Part shown: positions 11,790-20,005 of the stretch, piece after piece
Position numbering within the stretch: the first letter of the stretch is position 1
Layout of the letters: each line of letters opens with the position of its first letter
Source: Mesorhizobium sp. NBSH29
Lineage (GTDB): Bacteria; Pseudomonadota; Alphaproteobacteria; Rhizobiales; Rhizobiaceae
Assembly: GCF_015500055.1 (NCBI RefSeq)
Contig: NZ_CP045492.1
Location: 3,482,501-3,546,500 of the forward strand
Direction: 5' to 3'
Length of the DNA: 64,000 nt
Program-made: the position numbers and the translations under genes
Notes under the pieces: model-generated
Told to the model about the DNA's origin: nothing
Seen by the model: only the letters and a program-made list of their open reading frames with translations
Database searches by the model: none

Positions 11790-12803
11790 ATGATTTTTCA
11801 GAAACTGGCGCGCATTGGCGCTGCCGCAGCACTGGTCGGCGCGCTCGCCGTCGGCATTTCGAGCGCACAGGACATGCAGTTCTTCCGCATCGCCACCGGG
11901 GGCACCGCCGGAACCTATTTTCCGATCGGCGGCCTGATAGCCAACGCGATTTCCAACCCGCCCGGCTCGCGTGCCTGCGATGAAGGCGGCAGCTGCGGTG
12001 CGCCGGGTCTGGTCGCAACAGCTGTTGCCTCCAACGGATCGGTCGCCAATGTCAACGGCATTGCCGGCGGCTCGCTCGAATCCGGCTTCTCGCAGTCCGA
12101 CGTCGCCTTCTGGGCCCACAGCGGCACCGGCATTTTTGCTGAAAAGGGCGCTGTGGAAAAGGTTCGCGCCATCGCCAATCTTTATCCCGAATCGATCCAT
12201 CTCGTGGCCCGTGCGGACGCCGGCATCAAGTCGGTGGCCGATCTGAAGGGCAAAAAAGTGTCACTCGACGAGCCGGGTTCCGGCACCCTGGTCGATGCCC
12301 GACTGATCCTTGAAGCCTACGGCCTCTCGGAAAGCGATGTCGAAGCAGAATTCCTAAAACCTAACCAGGCAGCGGACCTGATGCGCGACGGAAATATGGA
12401 TGCCTTCTTCTTCGTTGGCGGCTACCCGGCCGGCGCCATCACTGAACTGGCCACCTCACTTGCAATCACGCTTGTACCGGTTGCTGGCCCCGAAGCTTCA
12501 GACATGCTGGGCAAGTACAAGTTCTTCTCCAAACATGTCGTTCCGGCCGGCACCTACAAGGGCGTTGACGCCGACACCGAAACGGTGAGCGTTGGCGCAC
12601 AGTGGATCACCAGCGCCGACCAGAAGGATGATCTCGTCTACGAAATCACCAAGGCGCTGTGGAACAAGAACTCGCGCGCGCTGCTCGATGCTGGCCATGC
12701 AAAAGGCAAGTCAATTACGCTCGAGACCGCACTTGACGGCATTGGCATTCCGCTGCATCCGGGTGCAGAGCGCTTCTATAAGGAAGCCGGCGAACTGAAG
12801 TAG
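11790..12803 (+). CDS. TAXI-family TRAP transporter solute-binding protein
   Basis: A 337-residue exported protein with a signal peptide (MIFQKLARIGAAAALVGALAVGISSA). The TAXI signature follows directly (FFRIATGGTAGTYFPIGGLIANAIS). Later blocks typical of the family are SNGSVANV, NLYPESIHLVARADAGIKSVADLKGKKVSLDEPGSGT (given here as two adjoining stretches of the mature protein) and DAFFFVGGYPAGAITELA. It binds a small organic acid or amino acid for the permease at 12875. The substrate is unknown; TAXI proteins serve glutamate, dicarboxylates and others. Confidence 0.92.
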   Translation: MIFQKLARIGAAAALVGALAVGISSAQDMQFFRIATGGTAGTYFPIGGLIANAISNPPGSRACDEGGSCGAPGLVATAVASNGSVANVNGIAGGSLESGFSQSDVAFWAHSGTGIFAEKGAVEKVRAIANLYPESIHLVARADAGIKSVADLKGKKVSLDEPGSGTLVDARLILEAYGLSESDVEAEFLKPNQAADLMRDGNMDAFFFVGGYPAGAITELATSLAITLVPVAGPEASDMLGKYKFFSKHVVPAGTYKGVDADTETVSVGAQWITSADQKDDLVYEITKALWNKNSRALLDAGHAKGKSITLETALDGIGIPLHPGAERFYKEAGELK

Positions 12804-12824
12804 TCCGCTCGCGGATACCAGAAA

Positions 12825-12851
12825 GGCCGGGCGCCTAGTGCCCGGTCTTTT
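12825..12851 (+). terminator. Hairpin with T-run between TRAP binding protein and permease
   Basis: CCGGGC (12827-12832) pairs with GCCCGG (12840-12845), followed by TCTTTT and later TTTTT. It looks like an intrinsic terminator and lies within the presumed operon. Partial read-through would make more binding protein than permease, a common arrangement. Confidence 0.65.
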
Positions 12852-12874
12852 GTGTTTTTGGGGACGATAAGGAC

Positions 12875-14914
12875 ATGAGCCAGGACACCACCGGAAAAAG
12901 CGTCGAGCAGATCAAAGCGCTCGAGGAGAAGTTCGATCCGGAGGTGCGTTTCCGGCCGCTGCAGCCTGCAACCGCTTGGCTTACCGCCATCCTTCTGTTT
13001 TCGCTGTCGCTTTTTCACTATTACACCGCAGGCTTCGGCCTGCTGCGCGAGGTCACCCATCGCGGCGTCCACATGGCCTTCGTGCTGGCGTTGATCTTCC
13101 TCGTCTTTGCTGCGACTCCTTCAGGCCAGAGCAAGCTTTACAAATCAAGCCTTTGGCGACCGGGCGGCATCCCTCTGCCCGACTGGATTTTTGCCATCGC
13201 CGCCGCCGCCGCGGCCCTCTACGTTCCTTATGTCTTCCACGACCTGGCGTTCCGCATCGGCAATCCGCTGGCCATCGATGTGGTAATGGGCACGGTCATG
13301 ATTGTCGTGCTGCTTGAAGCGACGCGCCGCTCTATGGGCTGGCCGCTGCCGATCATTGCTATTCTAGTCATGGTCTACGCCGTCTTTGGTCGCCATGCGC
13401 CGGGACTGCTGGTTCATCCGGGCGCCAGCTGGCCGACCGTGGTCAACCATCTCTATTTGACCAGCCAGGGCATTTACGGCCTGCCGGTCGGCGTCGTCGC
13501 GACCTACGTGTTCCATTTCGTCCTGTTCGGTGTGCTCGCCACCCGGATGGGGCTAGGTAAACTGTTTATCGACCTTGCATCGGCAGTCGCCGGCCGTTAT
13601 TCGGGCGGACCAGCCAAGGTCTCGGTGCTGTCTTCTGCACTGCTCGGCTCGATCTCTGGTTCCTCGATTGCCAATACGGTCACCACCGGTTCGCTGACGA
13701 TCCCGGCTATGGTGCGTATCGGCTATCCACGCCATTTCGCAGCCGCCGTCGAGGCCGCTGCCAGCACCGGCGGCCAGATCACCCCGCCAGTGATGGGCGC
13801 CGCCGCCTTCCTGATGGTCGAGTTTCTGGGCATTCCCTATACCGACATTCTGCTGGCCGCGATGGTGCCGGCCTCGATGCACTTTTTCGGCGTTCTGATG
13901 CAGGTGCATTTCGAAGCTAAGCGTCAGGGCCTGCGCGGCCTGAGCCCCGAAGAGCTGCCCAAAGCCTGGCAGGTGTTGAAGCAGGACTGGCCGGTACTGG
14001 CACCCTTGTTCATCCTGATCGCCGTGCTGCTCAACGGTAACACGCCCTATCTGGCAGCTTTCTGGGGCATCACCGCCTGCATGGTGATCGGCGTTTTGAA
14101 CCCGCGCAACCGGCTGATGCCGCGTGACATTTTCGATGCCTTCGTCACCGGCGCCAAATATGCGCTCGCCGTCGGCGCGGCGGCTGCAACAGTGGGTATC
14201 GTCATTGGTGTGGTGACGCTGACCGGAGTCAGCTTCAAGGTCTCCTATATCGTCACATCGACAGCCGCCACCTGGGCTTCGTCGATCCAGCCCTTCATTC
14301 CCTTCGACGTAATGTCGATGGCCAATCTGACGCTGCTGTTCACGCTGATCCTGACCGCTCTGGTCTGCATCCTCATGGGCTGCGGCATCCCGACCACAGC
14401 CAACTATCTGATCATGGTCACGGTCGCTGCACCCATTCTGGTGCTGCTCGGCGTCGAGCCGCTGGTGGCGCATTTCTTCGTCTTCTACTACGGCGTGCTG
14501 GCCGACATCACGCCACCCGTAGCACTCGCTGCCTACGCAGCGGCAGGCATCGCCAATGCCAACCCGTTCAAGGCCGGCAACACCGCCTTCAGGCTCGGCA
14601 TCGGCAAGATCCTGGTACCCTTCGTATTCGTGTTCTCCCCCTCCATGCTCCTGGTAGTGAAGGACTTTTCGTGGGCAAGCTTTGTGCTGGCCACCGGCGG
14701 AACCGTGGTTGGCATTACCGCTTTGTCGGCAGCGTTTTCTGCCTGGATGTTCGGACATATTGGCTGGATCGGGCGCACCATCCTCATTCTCGCGGCGATG
14801 CTGCTGGTGGCACCTGAGCTTTATACCACTCTGATCGGGCTGAGTGCTGTCGTGATTGTTGCCACATGGCAATGGCTGAACGGCAACCGCACGCCGGTGG
14901 CGCAAGCGGGCTGA
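12875..14914 (+). CDS. TRAP transporter fused permease (4TM-12TM family)
   Basis: A 679-residue membrane protein fusing the small (DctQ-like) and large (DctM-like) TRAP subunits, the standard partner of TAXI binding proteins. There are about 16-18 hydrophobic helices. DctM landmarks are GSISGSSIANTVTTGSLTIP, EAAASTGGQITPPVMGAAAF and the second ITPPVALAAYAAAGIANANP repeat. AAGGA precedes the ATG. It drives substrate uptake with the sodium or proton gradient together with the protein at 11790. Confidence 0.94.
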   Translation: MSQDTTGKSVEQIKALEEKFDPEVRFRPLQPATAWLTAILLFSLSLFHYYTAGFGLLREVTHRGVHMAFVLALIFLVFAATPSGQSKLYKSSLWRPGGIPLPDWIFAIAAAAAALYVPYVFHDLAFRIGNPLAIDVVMGTVMIVVLLEATRRSMGWPLPIIAILVMVYAVFGRHAPGLLVHPGASWPTVVNHLYLTSQGIYGLPVGVVATYVFHFVLFGVLATRMGLGKLFIDLASAVAGRYSGGPAKVSVLSSALLGSISGSSIANTVTTGSLTIPAMVRIGYPRHFAAAVEAAASTGGQITPPVMGAAAFLMVEFLGIPYTDILLAAMVPASMHFFGVLMQVHFEAKRQGLRGLSPEELPKAWQVLKQDWPVLAPLFILIAVLLNGNTPYLAAFWGITACMVIGVLNPRNRLMPRDIFDAFVTGAKYALAVGAAAATVGIVIGVVTLTGVSFKVSYIVTSTAATWASSIQPFIPFDVMSMANLTLLFTLILTALVCILMGCGIPTTANYLIMVTVAAPILVLLGVEPLVAHFFVFYYGVLADITPPVALAAYAAAGIANANPFKAGNTAFRLGIGKILVPFVFVFSPSMLLVVKDFSWASFVLATGGTVVGITALSAAFSAWMFGHIGWIGRTILILAAMLLVAPELYTTLIGLSAVVIVATWQWLNGNRTPVAQAG

Positions 14915-15070
14915 CGTCGGCGGCGGGGAACCGCCCTGGTGCCTCGCCCGCGACCACTGAGGCAAGGACAATCGGCCGTCGCAGGATTGCAATGCCGCGG
15001 TCCTGGGATTTGACACGATGATAGTGTGCGCTGCAAAAGGACCGGGTCTTCCAACCTGCGCGAGATTGCA

Positions 15071-15859
15071 ATGGGTATCCTGTCCTCCAAGAACGCAGTC
15101 GTCACCGGCTCCACCAGCGGCATCGGGCTGGCCATCGCGCGCGCCTTCGCAGCCGAGGGTGCCAACATCACCCTGAACGGTCTGAGCACGCCAGAGGAAA
15201 TGGAAGCCGAGCGCCGGGCTATTGAAACCGAATTCGGCGTAAAATGCCGATTTTCCGATGCCAACATGATGAATGGCGAAGAAGTGACCGCCATGGTTGT
15301 CGAGGCCGAGCAGGCATTTGGCAGCGTCGATGTACTGGTCAACAATGCCGGCATCCAGCACGTCTCGCCGATTGAAAGCTTTCCCGACGACAAGTGGGAA
15401 GCCATCATCCGCATCAACCTGATGGCCGCTTTCTATTCCATCAAAGCGGCGCTGCCCGGCATGAAGGAGCGCGGCTGGGGCCGCATCATCAATACTTCAT
15501 CGGCGCATGCGCTGGTCGCCTCGCCGTTCAAATCGGCCTATGTGGCAGCCAAGCATGGCATGACCGGCCTGACCAAGACCGTGGCGCTTGAAGCAGCCAC
15601 CTTTGGCGTCACCGTCAACGCGATCGCGCCGGGCTATGTCTGGACACCGCTGGTCGAACGCCAGATACCCGACACGATGAAGGCGCGCAACATGACCGAG
15701 GAACAGGTTAAGCACGACGTGCTTCTGGCCGCCCAGCCGACCAAGGAATTCGTCACCGTTGAAGAAGTTGCCGGCGTTGCCGTCTTCCTCTGCTCCGATG
15801 CGGCAAAACAGATGACCGGCACCACGCTCTCCGTCGACGGCGGCTGGACGGCGCAGTAA
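15071..15859 (+). CDS. bdhA: D-3-hydroxybutyrate dehydrogenase (SDR family)
   Basis: A 262-residue short-chain dehydrogenase. It has the NAD-binding TGSTSGIGLAIARAFA, NNAG (VLVNNAGIQHVSPIESF), the catalytic Ser and Y-x3-K (INTSSAHALVASPFKSAYVAAKHG) and the C-terminal SVDGGWTAQ. The IQHVSPIE and FKSAYVAAKHG segments are characteristic of 3-hydroxybutyrate dehydrogenases. It oxidises 3-hydroxybutyrate to acetoacetate, as used in polyhydroxybutyrate turnover. The ATG at 15071 starts the family N-terminus MGILSSKNAVVTGS; an upstream in-frame ATG at 15026 adds an unrelated basic tail. Confidence 0.92.
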   Translation: MGILSSKNAVVTGSTSGIGLAIARAFAAEGANITLNGLSTPEEMEAERRAIETEFGVKCRFSDANMMNGEEVTAMVVEAEQAFGSVDVLVNNAGIQHVSPIESFPDDKWEAIIRINLMAAFYSIKAALPGMKERGWGRIINTSSAHALVASPFKSAYVAAKHGMTGLTKTVALEAATFGVTVNAIAPGYVWTPLVERQIPDTMKARNMTEEQVKHDVLLAAQPTKEFVTVEEVAGVAVFLCSDAAKQMTGTTLSVDGGWTAQ

Positions 15860-15881
15860 CCAGCGCGCTGCACGCCGCCCC

Positions 15882-16185
15882 TCACATCGCCTGCAGTGCC
15901 GCGCGTTCACGCGGGAACGGCGGGAAAGCAAGCGCGATGGCCGCAGCACCGATGCCTATCAAGGCGGACGCGATAAAAAGCCAGTGGTCCCCAGAAAAAG
16001 CCGGCAATCCCCATGACCAGAAAGTTGAGCGTCATTGCGCTGGCGATGCCGGCATGCGACCAGCCCGTATCCTCGACCATCGGCTTCATGAAAATCGCCA
16101 GAGAAAACATCGATCCGATCGCCACGCAGCCCATTAGTCCGCCGGCAAACACAATCACCCAGCGATAGGAATGGTCCTGATGCAT
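15882..16185 (-). pseudogene. Remnant of an MFS transporter with a large internal deletion
   Basis: From an ATG at 16185 (MHQDHSYRWVIVFAGGLMGC) about 65 residues match the N-terminal helices of a major-facilitator transporter (FSLAIFMKPMVEDTGWSHAG). The frame is then lost within ten codons. In the next frame the sequence reads LFIASALIGIGAAAIALAF followed by PPFPRERAALQAM and a stop, which looks like the last helix and tail of the same kind of protein. Some 280-300 central residues are missing. The parent gene was probably an oxalate/formate-antiporter-like MFS; the exact identity is unknown. Confidence 0.65.
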
Positions 16186-16305
16186 GTTGAAAACCCCTCT
16201 TGCGGAAACCCGGGCAGGCACGGTTGCACTGCCATTGTTCTACAAGGACGTTGCAAACCGCCTGAACCGACGTGCCATTCTTTTTTCTTTTTTAGCAACC
16301 CAGGA

Positions 16306-16854
16306 TCAAAACCGACGCGAGAGAAATTCTGATCCCGCCAGCCCGAACCGCCATGGCAACTCGACCGCCTTGCTGATGCCAATACGTGGACCGGTGAGCA
16401 GCGGTTTTGTGTCGACGGCTAGGGTGAGCGCAAAGGGCGGCGCATCCAACGGCGCGCCATCCATGGAAAGGTCAACGCCCATTGCCTGTGTCAGCCGCCC
16501 CGGCCCCGAACAAAGGGCGCGGGGTGCCGCCGAACCGCGCCGCGCCACCATATCCTCCAGCCCGACTGTCGGCGCCACCGCACGGATCAGCACTGCGCTG
16601 CCCGGCATGCAGACAAAATTGAGGCACCAGTGGATACCGTAGGAACGGTAGACATAGGCGTGCGCCGGCGGCCCGAACATTGCCTTGTTGCGCGGCGTCG
16701 GACCGCGAAAGGAGTGCGCAGCCGGATCATCCGACTGGTAAGCCTCCGTCTCGACAATGACACCGCCAACCCCGTTGACCATCAGCGTGGCGCCAATGAG
16801 CTCCGGCGCTACGTGCGGAGCAGGACGTACAAAGAAGGCGGCGAGAGCGGACAT
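16306..16854 (-). CDS. DNA-3-methyladenine glycosylase (AAG/MPG type)
   Basis: A 182-residue protein of the mammalian-type alkyladenine glycosylase family, which excises alkylated purines in base-excision repair. Diagnostic blocks are GGVIVETEAYQSDDPAAHSF, the TPRNKAMFGPPAHAYVYRSYG segment with its conserved Tyr residues, CLNFVCMPGSAVLIRAVAP and CSGPGRLTQAMG. The length is normal for bacterial members. It is a single gene facing away from the bdhA unit. Confidence 0.93.
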   Translation of the reverse strand: MSALAAFFVRPAPHVAPELIGATLMVNGVGGVIVETEAYQSDDPAAHSFRGPTPRNKAMFGPPAHAYVYRSYGIHWCLNFVCMPGSAVLIRAVAPTVGLEDMVARRGSAAPRALCSGPGRLTQAMGVDLSMDGAPLDAPPFALTLAVDTKPLLTGPRIGISKAVELPWRFGLAGSEFLSRRF

Positions 16855-16945
16855 AACGTTGTGCTAGCCAATGCTGACGCGGCGGTCTAGCCGGTGTGGA
16901 TCACCAGTGCCGTACTGCTGGAACGTTGCAGGCTCAAGCCGGTTG

Positions 16946-17812
16946 TCAGCGGCCGAGTTCATCCCATTTGGCTCCGCCGTCGACGCTGGCGAGGATGTCG
17001 CCTTGATGTGTAGCAGCGAACATTCTGTTCTTATCGGAGGGGTCGACCGCAAGATGCAGCAGGATACGATCGCCCCATGCATCGGAGATTGTCTTGAAAT
17101 CCATTTCCGGTTCCGCAGATCGGACAAGGCCACGTCCCAGCACAAAGGCATATACAGAACCATCGGCCGCCACCTCGACGAGACTGACCGGCGTGCCATT
17201 GATCACCGTCTCCCAGCTTTGGCCTCCGTCGCGACTGATGGATAGACCTGCTTCCGTGGCGGCGAAAATCGTGTCGGCGTTCTTTGCCGATACCGCGAGA
17301 TCGATCAGCTTTTCCGGCAGGGGACCCACGACCGACCATGTCTTTCCCGCGTCCCGGCTGATCTGGAGCGCGCCATAGGCGCCGTAGACAACCTTCGGAT
17401 TTACGGCACCAACAGTCATTTGGTGGAAATCGACAGGCCCGTTTGCTCCCGGCGAAATCTGATGCCAGGTAACGCCGTTGTCGGTGGAAGCGATAAAGCC
17501 AAGGTTGCCGCCGCCTGCAGGGTGGCCGCTGGCATATAGCGAGCTTGGATCGGATGGGTCCGGGGTGAATCCCATGAAGTCCTGCACCGGCGAGATGAGC
17601 TCCGCCTTCCCGTCCGGTCCGGTCCGGAACAGTCCATGGTGTGTGGCAATCAGAAGCTTTTCTGTATCCTGTCTGTCGACTGCCAGTCCGTGAATGTGGG
17701 TTTGTTCCTTGATCCGGGAGACGGAGACAGCCTCGCCTCCAACCGCCGAACCGGTTGCAATCACCAAGCCCACGATCAGGCTCGCGGTTATCATGCCCAC
17801 GAACTGTCTCAT
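16946..17812 (-). CDS. Exported BNR/YCF48-like beta-propeller protein (F510_1955-type)
   Basis: A 288-residue protein with a signal peptide (MRQFVGMITASLIVGLVIATGSAVGG). Repeated sialidase-like Asp-box motifs follow: STDNGVTWHQIS, SRDAGKTWSVVG, SRDGGQSWETVI and SVDGGAKWDELG, the pattern of a BNR or Ycf48-like propeller. HIHGLAVDRQDTEKLLIATHHG near the start matches proteins annotated as F510_1955-family glycosyl hydrolases, often found in copper-resistance loci. No catalytic assignment can be made. It is third in the operon after the MerR regulator and the cytochrome, so a periplasmic role in metal or redox stress is inferred. Confidence 0.78.
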   Translation of the reverse strand: MRQFVGMITASLIVGLVIATGSAVGGEAVSVSRIKEQTHIHGLAVDRQDTEKLLIATHHGLFRTGPDGKAELISPVQDFMGFTPDPSDPSSLYASGHPAGGGNLGFIASTDNGVTWHQISPGANGPVDFHQMTVGAVNPKVVYGAYGALQISRDAGKTWSVVGPLPEKLIDLAVSAKNADTIFAATEAGLSISRDGGQSWETVINGTPVSLVEVAADGSVYAFVLGRGLVRSAEPEMDFKTISDAWGDRILLHLAVDPSDKNRMFAATHQGDILASVDGGAKWDELGR

Positions 17813-17887
17813 CTTGTCATCTCCAGATTTACCCGTGGCATTCAGGACGCGAATGATATCAGGATCGATTACGGCTTCACAAATATC

Positions 17888-18442
17888 TTACTTCGCCTTG
17901 TTGCGAAACCTGGCGTGGCAGCTTGCGCAGTCCTGCAGCATCAGGTGAAAGACGTGTTCGGCCGGAAGCGTGGAAACATCAGCCACAGACTTGGCCGCTC
18001 GCTTTTTTCCAAGGATACTGCCGTCCATCATCATCCCTGGCCCCATCCTCATGCTTTTTGTTATGCCGTCCGGGGCGCTGTCGGCAGCGACGGACAGGGC
18101 CGAAGCGAACTTTTCGAGATGTTTAGCAAGCGCGATGAATTCGGCACGGGATGTGTCGATGTCGGCCTTTGCGTCGGAAGGGTCTCCAAGCGAACCAGCG
18201 GGGAACCCCTTGACTAGGGTTTCTCCAGATTGACGGCGGACGGTTTCGGCGGCGGACTTGAACTCCGCTGCGTCGTAAACCAACCTGCCTTCGAACATAT
18301 CCGCGATCGTTTTGACGGCCCGGGCCATTTGTTTCATCGCATTCTGGCGTTTCCCGACAATACCGTTGGCGGGGATGTGGGAGGCCGCGAATACGGCAGC
18401 ACACAAGGTCGACAGGAATACGAAAGCGATCAGAAGCCTCAT
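17888..18442 (-). CDS. Periplasmic cytochrome c' family protein
   Basis: A 184-residue exported protein (signal MRLLIAFVFLSTLCAAVFA). One heme-attachment motif, CASCHARFRNKAK, lies at the extreme C-terminus, the position typical of the four-helix cytochrome c' family. RQNAMKQMARAVKTIADM and AADVS-like helices fit that fold. The ATG at 18442 overlaps the stop of the regulator gene by four bases (ATGA); a longer reading from 18484 would lack a signal peptide. Family members bind NO or carry electrons. Its place behind a Cu-type MerR regulator suggests a role in copper or nitrosative stress. Confidence 0.85.
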   Translation of the reverse strand: MRLLIAFVFLSTLCAAVFAASHIPANGIVGKRQNAMKQMARAVKTIADMFEGRLVYDAAEFKSAAETVRRQSGETLVKGFPAGSLGDPSDAKADIDTSRAEFIALAKHLEKFASALSVAADSAPDGITKSMRMGPGMMMDGSILGKKRAAKSVADVSTLPAEHVFHLMLQDCASCHARFRNKAK

Positions 18443-18837
18443 TGAACCCCGGCGCTTCCCGCAAGGCCATCGATGATGGGGCAATCCGGGCGCTCGTCAC
18501 CGTGGCAATTTTGGACGAGGTGGCTCAGCAAGTCGCGCAGGCTCACGAGATCGCCGATCTTGCGGTCGATTTCTGCCAGCTTCGTTTGTGCCATGGCCTT
18601 TACGTCCGCGCTTTCCCTTTCCTTGTCGCCATAGAGCGACAGGAGCTGGCGGCACTCCTCAACCGAAAATCCAAGGCTGCGTGACCGCTGCAAAAAACGC
18701 AGCCGATGCACGTCCGATATCGAATAATCGCGGTATCCATTCCCTGCCCGGTCCGCCTTTAACAAGCCGATCTCCTCGTAATAGCGAATCGTTTTGGGCG
18801 GCAGGCCGGATTTTTCCGAGGCGGTTCCGATGTTCAT
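18439..18837 (-). CDS. CueR/HmrR-like MerR-family copper-responsive regulator
   Basis: A 132-residue MerR protein with the N-terminal HTH (MNIGTASEKSGLPPKTIRYY) and YRDYSISDVHRLRFLQRSRSLGFSVEE. The metal loop CHGDERPDC has two cysteines separated by seven residues, as in the monovalent copper/silver/gold sensors CueR and HmrR. A Cys C-terminal to the dimerisation helix, also typical, is not clearly present. The start at 18837 gives the family N-terminus. The gene leads a three-gene operon and has a MerR-type promoter just upstream, so autoregulation is expected. No P-type ATPase or multicopper oxidase lies nearby. Confidence 0.88.
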   Translation of the reverse strand: MNIGTASEKSGLPPKTIRYYEEIGLLKADRAGNGYRDYSISDVHRLRFLQRSRSLGFSVEECRQLLSLYGDKERESADVKAMAQTKLAEIDRKIGDLVSLRDLLSHLVQNCHGDERPDCPIIDGLAGSAGVQ

Positions 18838-18864
18838 CACCTGTCTCCTAGTGGGTTTGGGTAG

Positions 18865-18894
18865 AGGATAAGCTTCTAGTGGCTGGAAGCTCAA
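18865..18894 (-). promoter_or_regulatory. MerR-type operator/promoter of the CueR-like operon
   Basis: On the minus strand TTGAGC (-35, 18894-18889) and TATCCT (-10, 18870-18865) flank an 18-bp spacer, longer than the usual 17. The dyad AGCTTCCAGC...CTAGAAGCT (18891-18871) fills the spacer. This matches CueR/HmrR promoters, where the activator untwists an over-long spacer. It lies about 28 bases upstream of the regulator start. Confidence 0.75.
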
Positions 18895-18999
18895 GAGTTA
18901 TTTTTCTTTGCGATTCGACAAAACTCCACCTTGGCGACGCAGTGAAAATTGTTCGCGGCGCTTATCCCGTTTTGTGCGCGGGAAAACTATGAGGAATGC

Positions 19000-20001
19000 C
19001 TAGTTAACAACAACCGCCACCACCGCAGCGCAGTCGCCTGCCTTGACCAGGCCTGGAAAATGTCGTGCGGCCAAGAGGCCTGACAACTTGGCCCTGATCT
19101 CTTGCGGTGCAGTGCCGGTGCGCCCGACTGAATGGACGCGGGCGACGATGTCCCCCTTTTCGACGCTGTCGCCAAGATCGACCATAGTTTCAATCATTCC
19201 GTCATCTTCAGCAAAAGAAAAACAGTCGCCTGATGGCATGTCGAGCCATCGTGTCGGCAAGGCATCGACAGCGCCTGCCACGACGCCCGTGTAGCGCAGC
19301 ACGTTAAGGACGCCGCGCCGCGCGATCCGCACCGTATCGGCGCGCGACGTGCCGCCGCCGCCCAGCTCGGTGGTGACAAACAGCTTGCCCATATCCTCGG
19401 CGGCGGTGTCGTACATCCCGACCGCGTCGATCTCCAGCATCTTCATCGACCACGGCGCCGAAAACGCCTCGACCGCCGCAAAACCCTGAGCTTCAAGCGC
19501 CTTGTCGGGCCGGATATGGGCGGCGGCAAAGGGCACGAAATCGAGCGTCCTGCCGCCCGAATGGAAATCGAGCGCGATGTCGCAGCGCGGTAACAAGTCG
19601 CGCTGGAAGAAGTCAGCGATCTTTTCGGTGACCGTGCCGTCCGGGCGGCCGGGGAAACTGCGGTTGAGATTGCCCCGGTCAATCGGAGAGGTGCGCGTAC
19701 CGGCGCGAAACGCAGGATAGTTCATCGCCGGCACGATGATGACCGTGCCGCCGACATCTTCCACGTCAAGCGTACGCGCGAGATCATAAAGCGCCAGCGG
19801 CCCCTCATATTCATCGCCGTGATTGCCGCCGGTCAAAAGCGCGGTCGGCCCGCTGCCATTGCGGATCACGCAGATCGGAACCATCACCGAGCCCCAGGCA
19901 GAATCATCCCGGCTGTAGGGCAGTCGCAAAAATCCGTGCTGGGTTCCGTCGCGGTCAAAATCGACGGTCGGCGTGATCGGTGATGGACGCTGGCTGGACA
20001 T
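19000..20001 (-). CDS. doeB: N-alpha-acetyl-2,4-diaminobutyrate deacetylase DoeB (EutE)
   Basis: A 333-residue zinc deacetylase of the succinylglutamate desuccinylase/aspartoacylase family. Metal-binding residues are visible in GGNHGDEYEGPLALYDLA (H-x2-E) and ALDFHSGGRTLD. It removes the acetyl group from N-alpha-acetyl-diaminobutyrate made by DoeA. The ATG at 20001 follows the doeA stop by four bases; a longer reading to 20037 would run into doeA. It is the last gene of the nine-gene ectoine operon. Confidence 0.92.
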   Translation of the reverse strand: MSSQRPSPITPTVDFDRDGTQHGFLRLPYSRDDSAWGSVMVPICVIRNGSGPTALLTGGNHGDEYEGPLALYDLARTLDVEDVGGTVIIVPAMNYPAFRAGTRTSPIDRGNLNRSFPGRPDGTVTEKIADFFQRDLLPRCDIALDFHSGGRTLDFVPFAAAHIRPDKALEAQGFAAVEAFSAPWSMKMLEIDAVGMYDTAAEDMGKLFVTTELGGGGTSRADTVRIARRGVLNVLRYTGVVAGAVDALPTRWLDMPSGDCFSFAEDDGMIETMVDLGDSVEKGDIVARVHSVGRTGTAPQEIRAKLSGLLAARHFPGLVKAGDCAAVVAVVVN

Positions 20002-20005
20002 CGGC

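Noticed and set aside
13553-15361. Long open frame antisense to the TRAP permease and bdhA
   Set aside because: Composition is His/Gln/Asp rich without a fold, and both sense genes are unmistakable; it is an effect of GC-rich codon use.
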